A stretch of DNA of 64,000 bases from Microbacterium sp. AK009 (GCF_013410955.1 NZ_JACCCG010000004.1:372001-436000), one strand, 5' to 3'; shown: positions 54,131 through 63,063, counted from the stretch's first letter. The notes: a model not told the origin generated them from the letters alone. Made by a program: numbers and translations.

Positions 54131-55726
54131 GTGACCGATCCTTCCCGCTCGCCGAAGATCTCCACCGACCGCGACGACCAGCCCGGGTCGACCGAGGAAC
54201 ACGAGGGCGCTCCCGCCCCTGAGGATGTGCCCCGCCACCGGGCCGAAGCAGGCGTCGCGGCCCCGTCGGACGCCGCGGCGACGGCCAACATCGGTGTGGT
54301 CGGACTGGCGGTCATGGGCTCGAATCTCGCCCGCAACCTCGCCAGCCGCGAAGGCAACACCGTGGCGGTGTTCAACCGCAGCCGTGAGAAGACCGACGTT
54401 CTGCACAGCGACCACCCCGAGGCCGGCTTCGTGCCGACGTTCTCGTACGAGGAGTTCGCCGCGGCCCTCTCCACCCCCCGGACCGCGATCATCATGGTCA
54501 AGGCCGGCCGCGCCACCGACGCGGTGATCGACGAGCTCGTCCGCGTCTTCGAGCCGGGCGACATCATCGTCGACGGCGGCAATGCGCTCTTCAGCGACAC
54601 CATCCGCCGCGAGAAGGCCGTCCGCGAGACCGGCATCAACTTCGTCGGCATGGGCGTCTCGGGCGGCGAAGAAGGAGCCCTGCTCGGTCCGTCGCTCATG
54701 CCGGGCGGCTCCGACGAATCGTGGGTGACGCTCGGCCCGATCCTCCGCTCCATCGCGGCGGTGGCCGAGGGCGAGCCCTGCGTCACGCACGTCGGCCACG
54801 ACGGCGCGGGTCATTTCGTGAAGATGATCCACAACGGCATCGAGTACGCCGACATGCAGCTGATCGCTGAGGCGTACGACCTCATCCGTCGGGGCACCGG
54901 CAAATCCCCCGCCGAGATCGCGGACGTCTTCGCCGAGTGGAACCGCGGTGAGCTCGAGTCGTACCTCATCGAGATCACCGCCGAGGTGCTCCGGCAGGTC
55001 GACGCCACGTCGCAGCGTCCCCTCGTGGACGTGATCCTCGACCAGGCCGGTGCGAAGGGCACCGGCGCCTGGACGGTGCAGACCGCTCTCGATCTCGGCG
55101 TTCCCGTGTCGGGCATCGCCGAGGCGGTCTTCGCCCGGTCGCTGTCGTCGCACCCCGAACAGCGTCAGGCCGCCGCCGGACTCCCGGGCCCTGCGGAGGA
55201 CGCCGTGGAATCCGCCGTCACCGATCCGGACGCCTTCATCGAGCAGGTGCGGCTGGCGCTGTACGCGTCGAAGATCGTCGCGTACTCGCAGGGCTTCGAC
55301 GCCATCCGCGCCGGTGCCGCCCAGTACGACTGGCAGATCGACCTGGGTGCGGTGTCGCGCATCTGGCGGGGTGGATGCATCATCCGCGCGCAGTTCCTCA
55401 ACCGCATCGCCGACGCGTACGCCGAGACGGCGGACCTTCCCGTGCTGCTCGCCGCCCCCTACTTCGTCGAGGCGCTGGGCCGCGCCCAGGACGCGTGGCG
55501 GCACATCGTGGCGACGGCGGCGACGGCGGGCATCCCCGCGCCGGCGTTCTCGTCGTCCCTGGCCTACTACGACGGCTTGCGCGCCCCCCGGCTCCCGGCC
55601 GCGCTCATCCAGGGCCAACGCGACTTCTTCGGCGCCCACACGTATCGCCGCATCGACCGGGAGGGGACCTTCCACACGCTGTGGTCGGGCGACCGCTCCG
55701 AGATCACGGCCGAGGACACGCACTGA
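54131..55726 (+). CDS. gnd: NADP-dependent 6-phosphogluconate dehydrogenase, decarboxylating
   Basis: A 531-residue enzyme oxidising 6-phosphogluconate to ribulose 5-phosphate, CO2 and NADPH. IGVVGLAVMGSNLARNLA and FNRSREKTD (NADP-binding) begin at about residue 53; GMGVSGGEEGALLGPSLMPG, VGHDGAGHFVKMIHNGIEYA and DQAGAKGTGAWT are catalytic segments. The first 50 residues (PGSTEEHEGAPAPEDVPRH) are a charged extension absent from most relatives. GTG start 6 bases after TAGCCT. Family length without the extension is about 480. Confidence 0.97.
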   Translation: MTDPSRSPKISTDRDDQPGSTEEHEGAPAPEDVPRHRAEAGVAAPSDAAATANIGVVGLAVMGSNLARNLASREGNTVAVFNRSREKTDVLHSDHPEAGFVPTFSYEEFAAALSTPRTAIIMVKAGRATDAVIDELVRVFEPGDIIVDGGNALFSDTIRREKAVRETGINFVGMGVSGGEEGALLGPSLMPGGSDESWVTLGPILRSIAAVAEGEPCVTHVGHDGAGHFVKMIHNGIEYADMQLIAEAYDLIRRGTGKSPAEIADVFAEWNRGELESYLIEITAEVLRQVDATSQRPLVDVILDQAGAKGTGAWTVQTALDLGVPVSGIAEAVFARSLSSHPEQRQAAAGLPGPAEDAVESAVTDPDAFIEQVRLALYASKIVAYSQGFDAIRAGAAQYDWQIDLGAVSRIWRGGCIIRAQFLNRIADAYAETADLPVLLAAPYFVEALGRAQDAWRHIVATAATAGIPAPAFSSSLAYYDGLRAPRLPAALIQGQRDFFGAHTYRRIDREGTFHTLWSGDRSEITAEDTH

Positions 55727-55728
55727 TC

Positions 55729-55734
55729 TAGGGT
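55729..55734 (+). promoter_or_regulatory. -10 hexamer TAGGGT for the epimerase gene
   Basis: Six bases before the ATG, just after the gnd stop; CGGAGG abuts the start codon. Confidence 0.45.
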
Positions 55735-55740
55735 CGGAGG

Positions 55741-56733
55741 ATGACGCGACGCATCCTCTTCCTCGGCGGTACCGGAACGATCAGCGCGGCGTGCGTGCGC
55801 CGCGCGGTGGCGCGCGGGGACGAGGTCACCGTCGTCAATCGGGGCACAGGGCGGCGCGACCTTCCCCCGGAGGTGCGAACCCTTCGGGCGGACCTGCGCG
55901 ACCCCGAGGCGGTCCGGGCGGCGATCGGGCCTGAAGAGTTCGACGTCGTTCTGCAGTTCCTGGCGTTCACACCCGAGCACGTCCAGGCCGATCTGGACCT
56001 GTTCGAAGGACGCGCCGGCCAGTACGTGTTCGTGAGCTCTGCATCGGCCTACCAGAAGCCGCCGATGCGCCTTCCAGTGACCGAGTCCACGCCTCTGCGC
56101 AATCCCTTCTGGCAGTACTCCCGCGACAAGATCGGCTGCGAGGACCTGCTCGTGGCCGCCTACCGCGAGCGCGGCTTCCCGGCCACGATCGTGCGTCCGT
56201 CCCACACATACGACGAGCAGCTCCTCCCGACCCTGGGGGGATGGACCGACATCGCACGAATGCGGACGGGTCGCCCCGTCATCGTCCAAGGCGACGGGAC
56301 GAGTCTGTGGACCATCACGCACAGCGACGATGTCGCGGTCGCGATCACAGGCCTCGCGGGCCACCCCGATGCGCTCGGTGAGGCGTTCACCGTGACGGGC
56401 GACCACGCACCCAGCTGGAACCGGATCTACGGCTGGCTGGCCGACGCGGCAGGCGTCCCTTCGCCCGACCTCGTCCACGTGGCATCCGAGACGATCGCCG
56501 CCTTCGCCCCCGACCTCGGCCCGACGCTCCTCGGCGACAAGGCGCACTCGATGGTCTTCGACAACGCCAAGGTGACCGCTCTGGTGCCGGAGTTCGAAAC
56601 GACGATCACCTTCGACGAGGGCGCCCGGCAGATCGTCGCCTTCTACGACGCCCATCCCGACCGTCGACAGGTCGACGCGGACCGCGATGCGCTGTTCGAT
56701 CGCATCGCGGCCCACGCACGACAGGCGGGATGA
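55741..56733 (+). CDS. NAD-dependent epimerase/dehydratase family (extended SDR)
   Basis: A 330-residue extended short-chain dehydrogenase. ILFLGGTGTISAACVRRAV is the nucleotide-binding loop, with Arg in VVNRGTGRR suggesting some NADP preference; YVFVSSASAYQ carries the Ser, and YSRDK the catalytic Tyr/Lys pair. The substrate cannot be read. Relatives are annotated as sugar epimerases or isoflavone-reductase-like. It follows gnd by 14 bases with its own possible promoter. Confidence 0.88.
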   Translation: MTRRILFLGGTGTISAACVRRAVARGDEVTVVNRGTGRRDLPPEVRTLRADLRDPEAVRAAIGPEEFDVVLQFLAFTPEHVQADLDLFEGRAGQYVFVSSASAYQKPPMRLPVTESTPLRNPFWQYSRDKIGCEDLLVAAYRERGFPATIVRPSHTYDEQLLPTLGGWTDIARMRTGRPVIVQGDGTSLWTITHSDDVAVAITGLAGHPDALGEAFTVTGDHAPSWNRIYGWLADAAGVPSPDLVHVASETIAAFAPDLGPTLLGDKAHSMVFDNAKVTALVPEFETTITFDEGARQIVAFYDAHPDRRQVDADRDALFDRIAAHARQAG

Positions 56734-56753
56734 GCGCCGACTCTCAGCCGGCG

Positions 56754-56781
56754 CATAGCGGACGCCATAGGAAATCCATAG
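56754..56781. promoter_or_regulatory. three direct repeats CATAG at 11-12 bp spacing before a response-regulator gene
   Basis: CATAG begins at 56754, 56766 and 56777. The 11-bp phase is typical of direct-repeat sites for OmpR/PhoP-type regulators, and the downstream gene encodes one. A CACACT hexamer at 56791-56796 is a possible -10, 7 bases before the ATG. Confidence 0.5.
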
Positions 56782-56803
56782 CTGAGCCCGCACACTGGGG
56801 ACC

Positions 56804-57535
56804 ATGACGACCCTCGCACCCTCCGCACTTCGCCGCCCCGACGGGCAGGCGCTCCGCCTCCTCGTCGTGGACGACGAGCAGATGCTCACCGACCTGCTGT
56901 CGATGGCGCTGCGGATGGAGGGCTGGGAGGTGAAGACGGCGTCCTCGGGCTTCGAGGCGCTCCAGGCGGTCCGCGACTTCCGCCCGGACGCCATGGTGCT
57001 CGACATCATGATGCCCGACCTCGACGGGATGTCGGTGCTGCAGCGCCTGCGCGCCTCCGGCGACGACGTGCCCGTGCTCTTCCTCACCGCGAAGGACGCG
57101 GTCTCCGACCGCGTGGCGGGCCTGACCGCCGGTGGAGACGACTACGTCACCAAGCCCTTCAGCCTCGAGGAGGTCGTCGCGAGACTTCGCGGCCTCATGC
57201 GCCGCGCGGGGACGGCCCAGACCGCCGAAGCCGAGCCCATCCTCCGCGTCGGCGACCTGACTCTGAATGAGGACAGCCACGAGGTCCAGCGCGCCGGCGT
57301 GGAGATCGAGCTGACCGCCACGGAGTTCGAACTGCTGCGCTTCCTCATGCGCAACCAGCGCCGCGTGGTGTCCAAGGCCCAGATCCTCGATCGGGTGTGG
57401 AATTACGACTTCGGCGGGCGCTCCAGCGTGGTCGAGCTGTACATCTCCTACCTCCGCAAGAAGATCGACCAGGGCCGAGAGCCCCTGATCCACACCGTTC
57501 GCGGCGTCGGGTACATGATCAAGGCCTCCCAGTGA
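56804..57535 (+). CDS. OmpR/PhoP-family response regulator
   Basis: A 243-residue regulator with an 18-residue leader, receiver domain (VVDDEQ with Asp23/Asp24, phosphoacceptor Asp67 in MVLDIMMPDLDG, Lys117 in VTKPF) and winged-helix output domain (LTATEFELLRFLMRNQRRVV, SSVVELYISYLRKKID, TVRGVGYMI). Coupled to its kinase by GTGA. Direct repeats upstream suggest autoregulation. Confidence 0.96.
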   Translation: MTTLAPSALRRPDGQALRLLVVDDEQMLTDLLSMALRMEGWEVKTASSGFEALQAVRDFRPDAMVLDIMMPDLDGMSVLQRLRASGDDVPVLFLTAKDAVSDRVAGLTAGGDDYVTKPFSLEEVVARLRGLMRRAGTAQTAEAEPILRVGDLTLNEDSHEVQRAGVEIELTATEFELLRFLMRNQRRVVSKAQILDRVWNYDFGGRSSVVELYISYLRKKIDQGREPLIHTVRGVGYMIKASQ

Positions 57536-59010
57536 GGCGAGCCCGCCATCCGTGGACGCTCCAGCGACGACTGATCGTCACGATCGCCGCGATCGTCTCG
57601 CTCATCCTCATCCTCGTGGGTGTCGCCACCTCCGCCATCCTCGGATCGGTGCTGGAGCGGAGCCTGGACAGCCAGGTGGAGGCGACGGCGAATCGGGCGG
57701 CGACCTGGATCCGGCCGCTGATCGGCAGCGGCGCCACCGCCGCTGACATCCTGGGGGAACAGGCCCCGCAGCCGGGTTTCCTGCTCGTGGTGGGCGACCC
57801 CGTGACCGGGGAGACCACCGCGGCGGCCACCGACGACCGCGGACGCGTGGTCGAACTCAGCGACGCGCAGATCACCGAGCTGGTGAAGCGGCTCGACACC
57901 GCCGGCCCGGCGGTGACGGCCCTGGACGGTGTGGGGACCTACCGTCTGGCGAACGTCCCCGCCTCCCCCGCGATCGTCGTCGTCGGGATCTCGCGCACCG
58001 CCGTGGCGGCCACCATCGGCGAGATGCTCCTGACGATCGCGCTTCTCACCCTCGGCGGGTTGCTGCTCCTGGCCGTCGCGACAGCCTGGACGGTACGGGC
58101 GGGCCTCGCCCCCCTCCGCTCCGTCGCCGAGACCGCCCGGCGGGTCGCGGCGCTCCCCCTCGACCAGGGCGAGGTCTCGATCCGCGATCGCGTCCCGGAT
58201 GCCGAGGCCGACCCGCGGACCGAGATCGGGCAGGTCGGGCAGGCGCTGAACACCCTTCTGGACCATGTGTCGACCTCGCTCACCGCACGGCAGCGGAACG
58301 AGGAGCGGATGCGCTCGTTCGTCGCCGACGCCAGCCATGAGCTGCGCACCCCTCTGGCCTCGATCCGCGGCTACTCGGAGCTGTCACTGCGCGCTCTGGA
58401 GCGCGGCCACGACGGCGGAGCCCTCGACACCGCCGAGGCGTCCCTCGAGCGCATTCAGAGCCAGTCGCTGCGGATGACCTCGCTGGTGGAGGACCTGCTC
58501 CTCCTCGCCCGGCTCGACGAGGGTCAGGAGCTGGTCTACGGCGCGGTCGATCTGTCGCAGCTGGCCGTCGAGGCCCTCGGCGACGCCCAGGCGGCGGGGC
58601 CGGATCACCACTGGGTCGCCGACGTCGGCGAAGATCCCGTCGTCGTCGCCGGCGATGCGCGGCGCCTGCACCAGGTCATGGCCAATCTCCTGGGCAACGC
58701 GCGGATCCACACCCCGGCCGGCACCACCGTCCGCGTCTCGGTCGAGCGCGAGGGGTCGGACGCTGTGGTCCGGGTTCACGACGACGGCCCCGGCATCGAC
58801 CCGGCGATCGCCGACGAGCTGTTCGAGCGGTTCTCCCGCGCCGACCGATCGCGGGCACGCAACACCGGCGGCACCGGCCTCGGTCTGTCGATCGCCCGGG
58901 CGATCGTGATGGCCCACACCGGCACCCTGACCGTCACGAGCACGCCCGGGGACACGACGTTCGAGATGCGCCTGCCGGCCCGCCCCGAGGACCCCGCCGA
59001 GGGTCAGTAG
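57532..59010 (+). CDS. sensor histidine kinase
   Basis: A 492-residue kinase: helix one about 14-40, extracytoplasmic sensor about 41-163, helix two about 165-188, HAMP, then His269 in VADASHELRTPLASI, N box NLLGNARIHTP and G boxes HDDGPGIDP / GGTGLGLSIARAIV. GTG start overlaps the regulator stop. Its 3' end overlaps the convergent reductase gene by 7 bases. Signal unknown. Confidence 0.95.
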   Translation: MRRARHPWTLQRRLIVTIAAIVSLILILVGVATSAILGSVLERSLDSQVEATANRAATWIRPLIGSGATAADILGEQAPQPGFLLVVGDPVTGETTAAATDDRGRVVELSDAQITELVKRLDTAGPAVTALDGVGTYRLANVPASPAIVVVGISRTAVAATIGEMLLTIALLTLGGLLLLAVATAWTVRAGLAPLRSVAETARRVAALPLDQGEVSIRDRVPDAEADPRTEIGQVGQALNTLLDHVSTSLTARQRNEERMRSFVADASHELRTPLASIRGYSELSLRALERGHDGGALDTAEASLERIQSQSLRMTSLVEDLLLLARLDEGQELVYGAVDLSQLAVEALGDAQAAGPDHHWVADVGEDPVVVAGDARRLHQVMANLLGNARIHTPAGTTVRVSVEREGSDAVVRVHDDGPGIDPAIADELFERFSRADRSRARNTGGTGLGLSIARAIVMAHTGTLTVTSTPGDTTFEMRLPARPEDPAEGQ

Positions 59011-60575
59011 CCGCTGAAGGCGTCGGTGGTCAGCGACCGTGCCCGGCGCAGCGCCGGGGCGAGTTCGGCGATCAGGCCCGCCGGCCCTGAGATGAACGCG
59101 TGCCGGGCGGAGACGTCGGGAACGACACCCAGCAGCCCGTCGGCGTCGAGCCGAACGCCGCGGGCCCAGCGCCAGTGCGGCGGGAGGTCGGCGGGTGCCC
59201 CACGGGTGAAGACGATGACCGGCACCCCCGACGCGGCGATCTCGTCGCGGTAGGCCAGCTCCGCGGCATCCGAAGCGACGTAGACGAGCACGATGTCGCG
59301 GTCCTCGTCGGCCAGACGGTGGTGCCGCAGCTGCGAGACGAACGGGGTGATCCCGATGCCGGCGGCGATCAGAAGCACCGGCACCGCCGTGCTCGAGGGC
59401 AGGAGGAAGTCGCCCCACACGCCGGTGACCCGCACCTCGGCACCGGCGGGCGTCTCGGCCAGAGCGCGTTTGAAGCTCGACGGCGCGCCCGCCGCGGGCT
59501 CCCGGTAGGCGATCTTCAGTTCCGGGAGATCCTCGGGCGCCGACGCGATGCTGAACTCCCGGCGCGTGCCTCGTCCGTCGGCGCGTCGGTGCGGCACCTC
59601 GAGCTCGAGGTACTGCCCCGGCGCGAAGGACAGCGGCCCGGAGACGGAGAAGGTGAGCTCGCGCACGGTGGGCGTCACGTGCGTGCGCTCGGCCAGTCGG
59701 AGTCGATGGGCGGCCCGCACGGCGAGCAGGAAGGCGAGGATGTTGCCCAGGAGAAGGGCTCGCTCCTGCCCGAGACTGAACGCCCCGATGACGATCGGCC
59801 ACCCCGCCAGCGCACCGACGACGAGCGCGACCAGCAGCTGCTGCCACCTCCTCGGCGGAAGGGTGAGGGGCTCGGAGAGCATGAAGGCACCGAGGAACAG
59901 GAACGGCGAGGAGAACAGCACCTGCGGAAGGATGTCGCCGAGCGCCACCGGCACACCCAGCGCCGCATACTGCGAGAAGACGCGTACGAGGGCGACGCCC
60001 ACGGCGACGATGAGGAAGAGGGCGGCGATGCGGAGCTTCTCCGCCCGCCACAGCACGATGACCCCGAGGATGATCACGGGCGCGGCGAGCACCGGGCTTC
60101 CGACCCACCAGGCTGAGGCGCCGAGCGCGGGCACCCAGACGGCGAGAAGAGTGAGGGCCGACGCGCCCGTGGCCGCGGGGTTGAGGATATGCCGCCCCCG
60201 CCACACGAGGACGTACTTCGACAGCGCCGCGATGGCGCCCGCGAGCGCGGCTCCGAGAAGAAGGAGAGGGTCGGATGAGGGGGCGAGAACGAAGAGCAGG
60301 ATGCCCGCGGTGATCACCGATGACTCCCACCGCCGCGGGAGGCGGAGGGTGCGCTGGGCGACAAGGTCGACGATTCCGCACGCGGCGACGAGCACGGCCA
60401 GGGTGAGCAGGATGTCGAGCGGACTCTGCGCGAGTGCGCCGAATGCGGCCAGCGCCACCGAGATCGCCGTCAGCGCCGCGAGCGCGAGCAGCATGACGCG
60501 ATACATCGAGAACCGGCCGAGAAGAGCGAAGACCCGGACGGTGACCGCGCGGAGGCCGACGGTCAACGCGTTCAC
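59004..60575 (-). CDS. RnfD/NqrB-like membrane domain fused to an FNR-type flavin reductase
   Basis: A 523-residue fusion. The N-terminal half has about ten membrane helices with RGRHILNPAATGASALTLL (about 127-144), the conserved HxxNPA segment of NqrB/RnfD proteins; TGAS at 136-139 also fits the [ST]GA[ST] flavinylation pattern. The C-terminal half (about 295-523) is a ferredoxin-NADP reductase module: FAPGQYLELEVP, REFSIASAP for FAD, and LLIAAGIGITPFVSQLRHH for NAD(P). No iron-sulfur cysteines. It would move electrons from NAD(P)H through membrane flavins. GTG start coupled to apbE (GTGA). Confidence 0.88.
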   Translation of the reverse strand: MNALTVGLRAVTVRVFALLGRFSMYRVMLLALAALTAISVALAAFGALAQSPLDILLTLAVLVAACGIVDLVAQRTLRLPRRWESSVITAGILLFVLAPSSDPLLLLGAALAGAIAALSKYVLVWRGRHILNPAATGASALTLLAVWVPALGASAWWVGSPVLAAPVIILGVIVLWRAEKLRIAALFLIVAVGVALVRVFSQYAALGVPVALGDILPQVLFSSPFLFLGAFMLSEPLTLPPRRWQQLLVALVVGALAGWPIVIGAFSLGQERALLLGNILAFLLAVRAAHRLRLAERTHVTPTVRELTFSVSGPLSFAPGQYLELEVPHRRADGRGTRREFSIASAPEDLPELKIAYREPAAGAPSSFKRALAETPAGAEVRVTGVWGDFLLPSSTAVPVLLIAAGIGITPFVSQLRHHRLADEDRDIVLVYVASDAAELAYRDEIAASGVPVIVFTRGAPADLPPHWRWARGVRLDADGLLGVVPDVSARHAFISGPAGLIAELAPALRRARSLTTDAFSGY

Positions 60576-61474
60576 GATGCCACCGTATCCGCCCGTCGGA
60601 ACAGCTGGGCGGGGTTGCCCGGCGACCACTCCACCCGGCCGTCGGTGGTCATCCGGACCCACTCCGCGCCCCACCGGTGAGCGATCTCCGGACCGCCGTC
60701 GAAGAACAGCGCGGTGGCGACCGCATCCGCTGTCATGGCGTCGGACGCGAAGGCCCATGACGCGGCGATCGTCCGCACCGGATCCCCGGTGCGGGCATCC
60801 AGGACGTGGTGCAGCCCCTCGCCCCACCGCCGCCGGTTGGTCGCCGAGGCGCAGACCGCCCCGGACGACGCGGTCACCACGCCGATCGCGCGTGTCGTGT
60901 CGAACGGGTGCTCGAGGGCGATCCGCAGCTCGGTCCCGCTCACGCGGAGATCCCCGGAGGCGTCGACGAGGAGCGGCCCCGTCACACGCTCGGAGAGAAG
61001 GCCGTGCACGATGTCGACGAGGCGGCCCTTTCCGAGGGCGCCGACGTCGATCGTCGCCGGTCCGGACAGGCTCAGGGCATCGTGGCTCCACGCCAGGACG
61101 TCGCGCCAGGGGGGCGCGGACCGGGCCCCCCGGTCGGTCAGGGACATCCTCTCGTCGTAGCCCCGACGGGCCAGGACTCCGCCGATGAGGGGACTGACCG
61201 CGCCGTGGGTGGCATCGGCGATCTCGGTCAGGCGCGAGAGCAGCAGGTCGGTGTCCTCGGGCGGGACCACCTCTCCCCCGCGCCGGGCCAGACCCGTGAC
61301 CACGGAGTCGTCGCGGAACCTCGACCACGCGCGGTCGAAGGCGTCGACCGCGTCGGCCACCGCCGCGCGGTCATCTGCGCGCAACGGCCCGGTGGTGCCC
61401 ACCTCCCAGCCCGTGCCGATCGCCTCGAAACGCCAGATCTCGAAAAGCGCGCGGCCCGCGCTCGGCCGGGGCAT
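60572..61474 (-). CDS. apbE: FAD:protein FMN transferase (ApbE)
   Basis: A 300-residue ApbE that attaches FMN to Ser/Thr of target proteins. FDRAWSRFRDDSVVTGL, SGPATIDVGALGKGRLVDIV (DxGxxxKG at 143-150), LVDASGDLRVSG, ASATNRRRWGEGLHHVLDAR and AFASDAMTADAVATALFF are diagnostic. No signal peptide or lipobox is seen, although targets act outside the membrane. It sits between its likely acceptor (1 base upstream) and the reductase. Confidence 0.95.
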   Translation of the reverse strand: MPRPSAGRALFEIWRFEAIGTGWEVGTTGPLRADDRAAVADAVDAFDRAWSRFRDDSVVTGLARRGGEVVPPEDTDLLLSRLTEIADATHGAVSPLIGGVLARRGYDERMSLTDRGARSAPPWRDVLAWSHDALSLSGPATIDVGALGKGRLVDIVHGLLSERVTGPLLVDASGDLRVSGTELRIALEHPFDTTRAIGVVTASSGAVCASATNRRRWGEGLHHVLDARTGDPVRTIAASWAFASDAMTADAVATALFFDGGPEIAHRWGAEWVRMTTDGRVEWSPGNPAQLFRRADTVAS

Positions 61475-61475
61475 C

Positions 61476-61934
61476 TCAGGCGGCCGCTTCGGCCTTGATC
61501 TCCTCGACCGCCGCGTTGAATCCGCCGCTGGTCAGCGACGATCCCGCCACCCGGTCGACGGACAGATCGTCGATGTTTTGACCGACGACCTCGTCGGCGA
61601 TCCCGCCGATGAACTGCGACTGGTACCGCTCCGACTCCGGTCGCTGCGGGTCGCCGGTCACCTCGACGTCGGTGACGATGTCGTCCTCCAGCGTCAGGGT
61701 GACCGCGATCTGCTCGACGGACTCGGGGGTGTTGTAGGTGCCCTCGGCGGTGTAGGTGCCGTCGCGGTACGGCCCACCGGTCGCTGCGGCGCCCGCATCG
61801 GTGTCCGCTCCGGCGTCCTGGGTTCCGGCGTCCACGGCTCCGGTGGAGCATCCGGCCAGGAGAAGCGCTCCGAGCACACCGGCGCCGGCGGCACCGACGC
61901 GGACAGGACGGGGGGCGAGGCTGAGACGGATCAC
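61476..61934 (-). CDS. FMN-binding domain lipoprotein, candidate flavinylated electron carrier
   Basis: A 152-residue lipoprotein: signal peptide ending in lipobox LLAGC with Cys29, an Ala/Asp/Gly/Thr linker, then an FMN_bind domain (YRDGTYTAEGTYNTPESVEQ ... DRVAGSSLTSGGFNAAVEEI). The ApbE target motif appears as Asp-x-x-AGSS-x-TS (Asp127, Ser132-Ser133), a variant of [ST]GA[ST]. GTG start after GGAGGAACA. First gene of the module with apbE and the membrane reductase. Confidence 0.92.
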   Translation of the reverse strand: MIRLSLAPRPVRVGAAGAGVLGALLLAGCSTGAVDAGTQDAGADTDAGAAATGGPYRDGTYTAEGTYNTPESVEQIAVTLTLEDDIVTDVEVTGDPQRPESERYQSQFIGGIADEVVGQNIDDLSVDRVAGSSLTSGGFNAAVEEIKAEAAA

Positions 61935-62028
61935 TGTTCCTCCAGGGGGAAGGGTCGACTACCGTCATCCTGCACCGGGCACCCTATGGACCGGCTCTGA
62001 GTGGGCGCAGACGCAGCAAAGAGTCAGT

Positions 62029-63063
62029 TCACGCGGCGCCGTCGAACATGCTGGTCACGGAACCGTCTTCGAAGACCTCTCGGATCGCGCGGGCGAGGAG
62101 CGGGGCGATGGGGAGGATGGTGAGCCCAGGGAAGCGCTTTTCATCCGGCACCGGCACGGTATCGGTGACGACGACCTCGTCGATGGACTCGCTGCGCAGG
62201 CGCTGGGCGGCCGGGTCGCTGAAGATCGCGTGGGTCGCGGCGACGATGACTCGTTCCGCGCCGCTGGCCTTGAGCGCCTCGGCGGCTTTGACGATGGTGC
62301 CGCCGGTGTCGATCATGTCGTCGACGAGGAGGCACACGCGCCCCTTCACCTCACCGACGATCTCGTTGACGGTGACCTGGTTCGCCACGTTCGGATCGCG
62401 GCGCTTGTGGATGATGGCCAGCGGCGCCCCCAGACTGTCCGACCACGTGTCGGCGACCCGCACGCGGCCGGTATCGGGTGAGACGACGGTCAGCTTGGCG
62501 CGGTCTGCGGCGCTGAGAGTGTCGCGGAAGTACTCCAGCAGCACCGGCTTGGCGAAGAGGTGATCCACCGGACCGTCGAAGAAGCCCTGAATCTGCGCGG
62601 CGTGCAGATCCACGCTCATGACACGATCGGCGCCCGCGGTGCGGAGCAGATCGGCGACGAGGCGTGCGCTGATCGGTTCGCGCCCACGACCCTTCTTGTC
62701 CTGCCGGCTGTAGGGGTAGTACGGCGCGACGACGGTGATGCGCTTCGCCGACGCCCGCTTGGCCGCGTCGAGCATGATGAGCGTCTCCATCAGCCACTCG
62801 TTGACCGGCGGGCCGAAGCTCTGCACCAGGAAGAAGTCGCAGCCGCGGATCGACACCTCGAAGCGCGTCAGGATCTCGCCGGAGGCGAAGGTGCGGTACT
62901 CGGTGGGCACCAGCTGGGTACCCAGGCCCGCCGCGACCTCGGCGGCCAGGGCCTGGTGCGAGCGACCGGCGGCGACGACGAGCCGCTTCTTGGTCTTGGC
63001 GACGATGCCGGGGGCGATGTCGTTGTCGCGGTCGAGATCAACTGTCTTCGTTTTGCGAGCCAT
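62029..63063 (-). CDS. prs: ribose-phosphate diphosphokinase (PRPP synthetase)
   Basis: A 344-residue class I PRPP synthetase making the precursor of nucleotides, His and Trp. FASGEILTRFEVSIRGCDFF, VVAPYYPYSRQDKKGRGREP, VMSVDLHAAQIQGFF and the PRPP loop LLVDDMIDTGGTIVKAAEAL are intact. The ATG giving MARKTKTVDLD overlaps the end of glmU by 26 bases, the usual glmU-prs pairing. Confidence 0.97.
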   Translation of the reverse strand: MARKTKTVDLDRDNDIAPGIVAKTKKRLVVAAGRSHQALAAEVAAGLGTQLVPTEYRTFASGEILTRFEVSIRGCDFFLVQSFGPPVNEWLMETLIMLDAAKRASAKRITVVAPYYPYSRQDKKGRGREPISARLVADLLRTAGADRVMSVDLHAAQIQGFFDGPVDHLFAKPVLLEYFRDTLSAADRAKLTVVSPDTGRVRVADTWSDSLGAPLAIIHKRRDPNVANQVTVNEIVGEVKGRVCLLVDDMIDTGGTIVKAAEALKASGAERVIVAATHAIFSDPAAQRLRSESIDEVVVTDTVPVPDEKRFPGLTILPIAPLLARAIREVFEDGSVTSMFDGAA

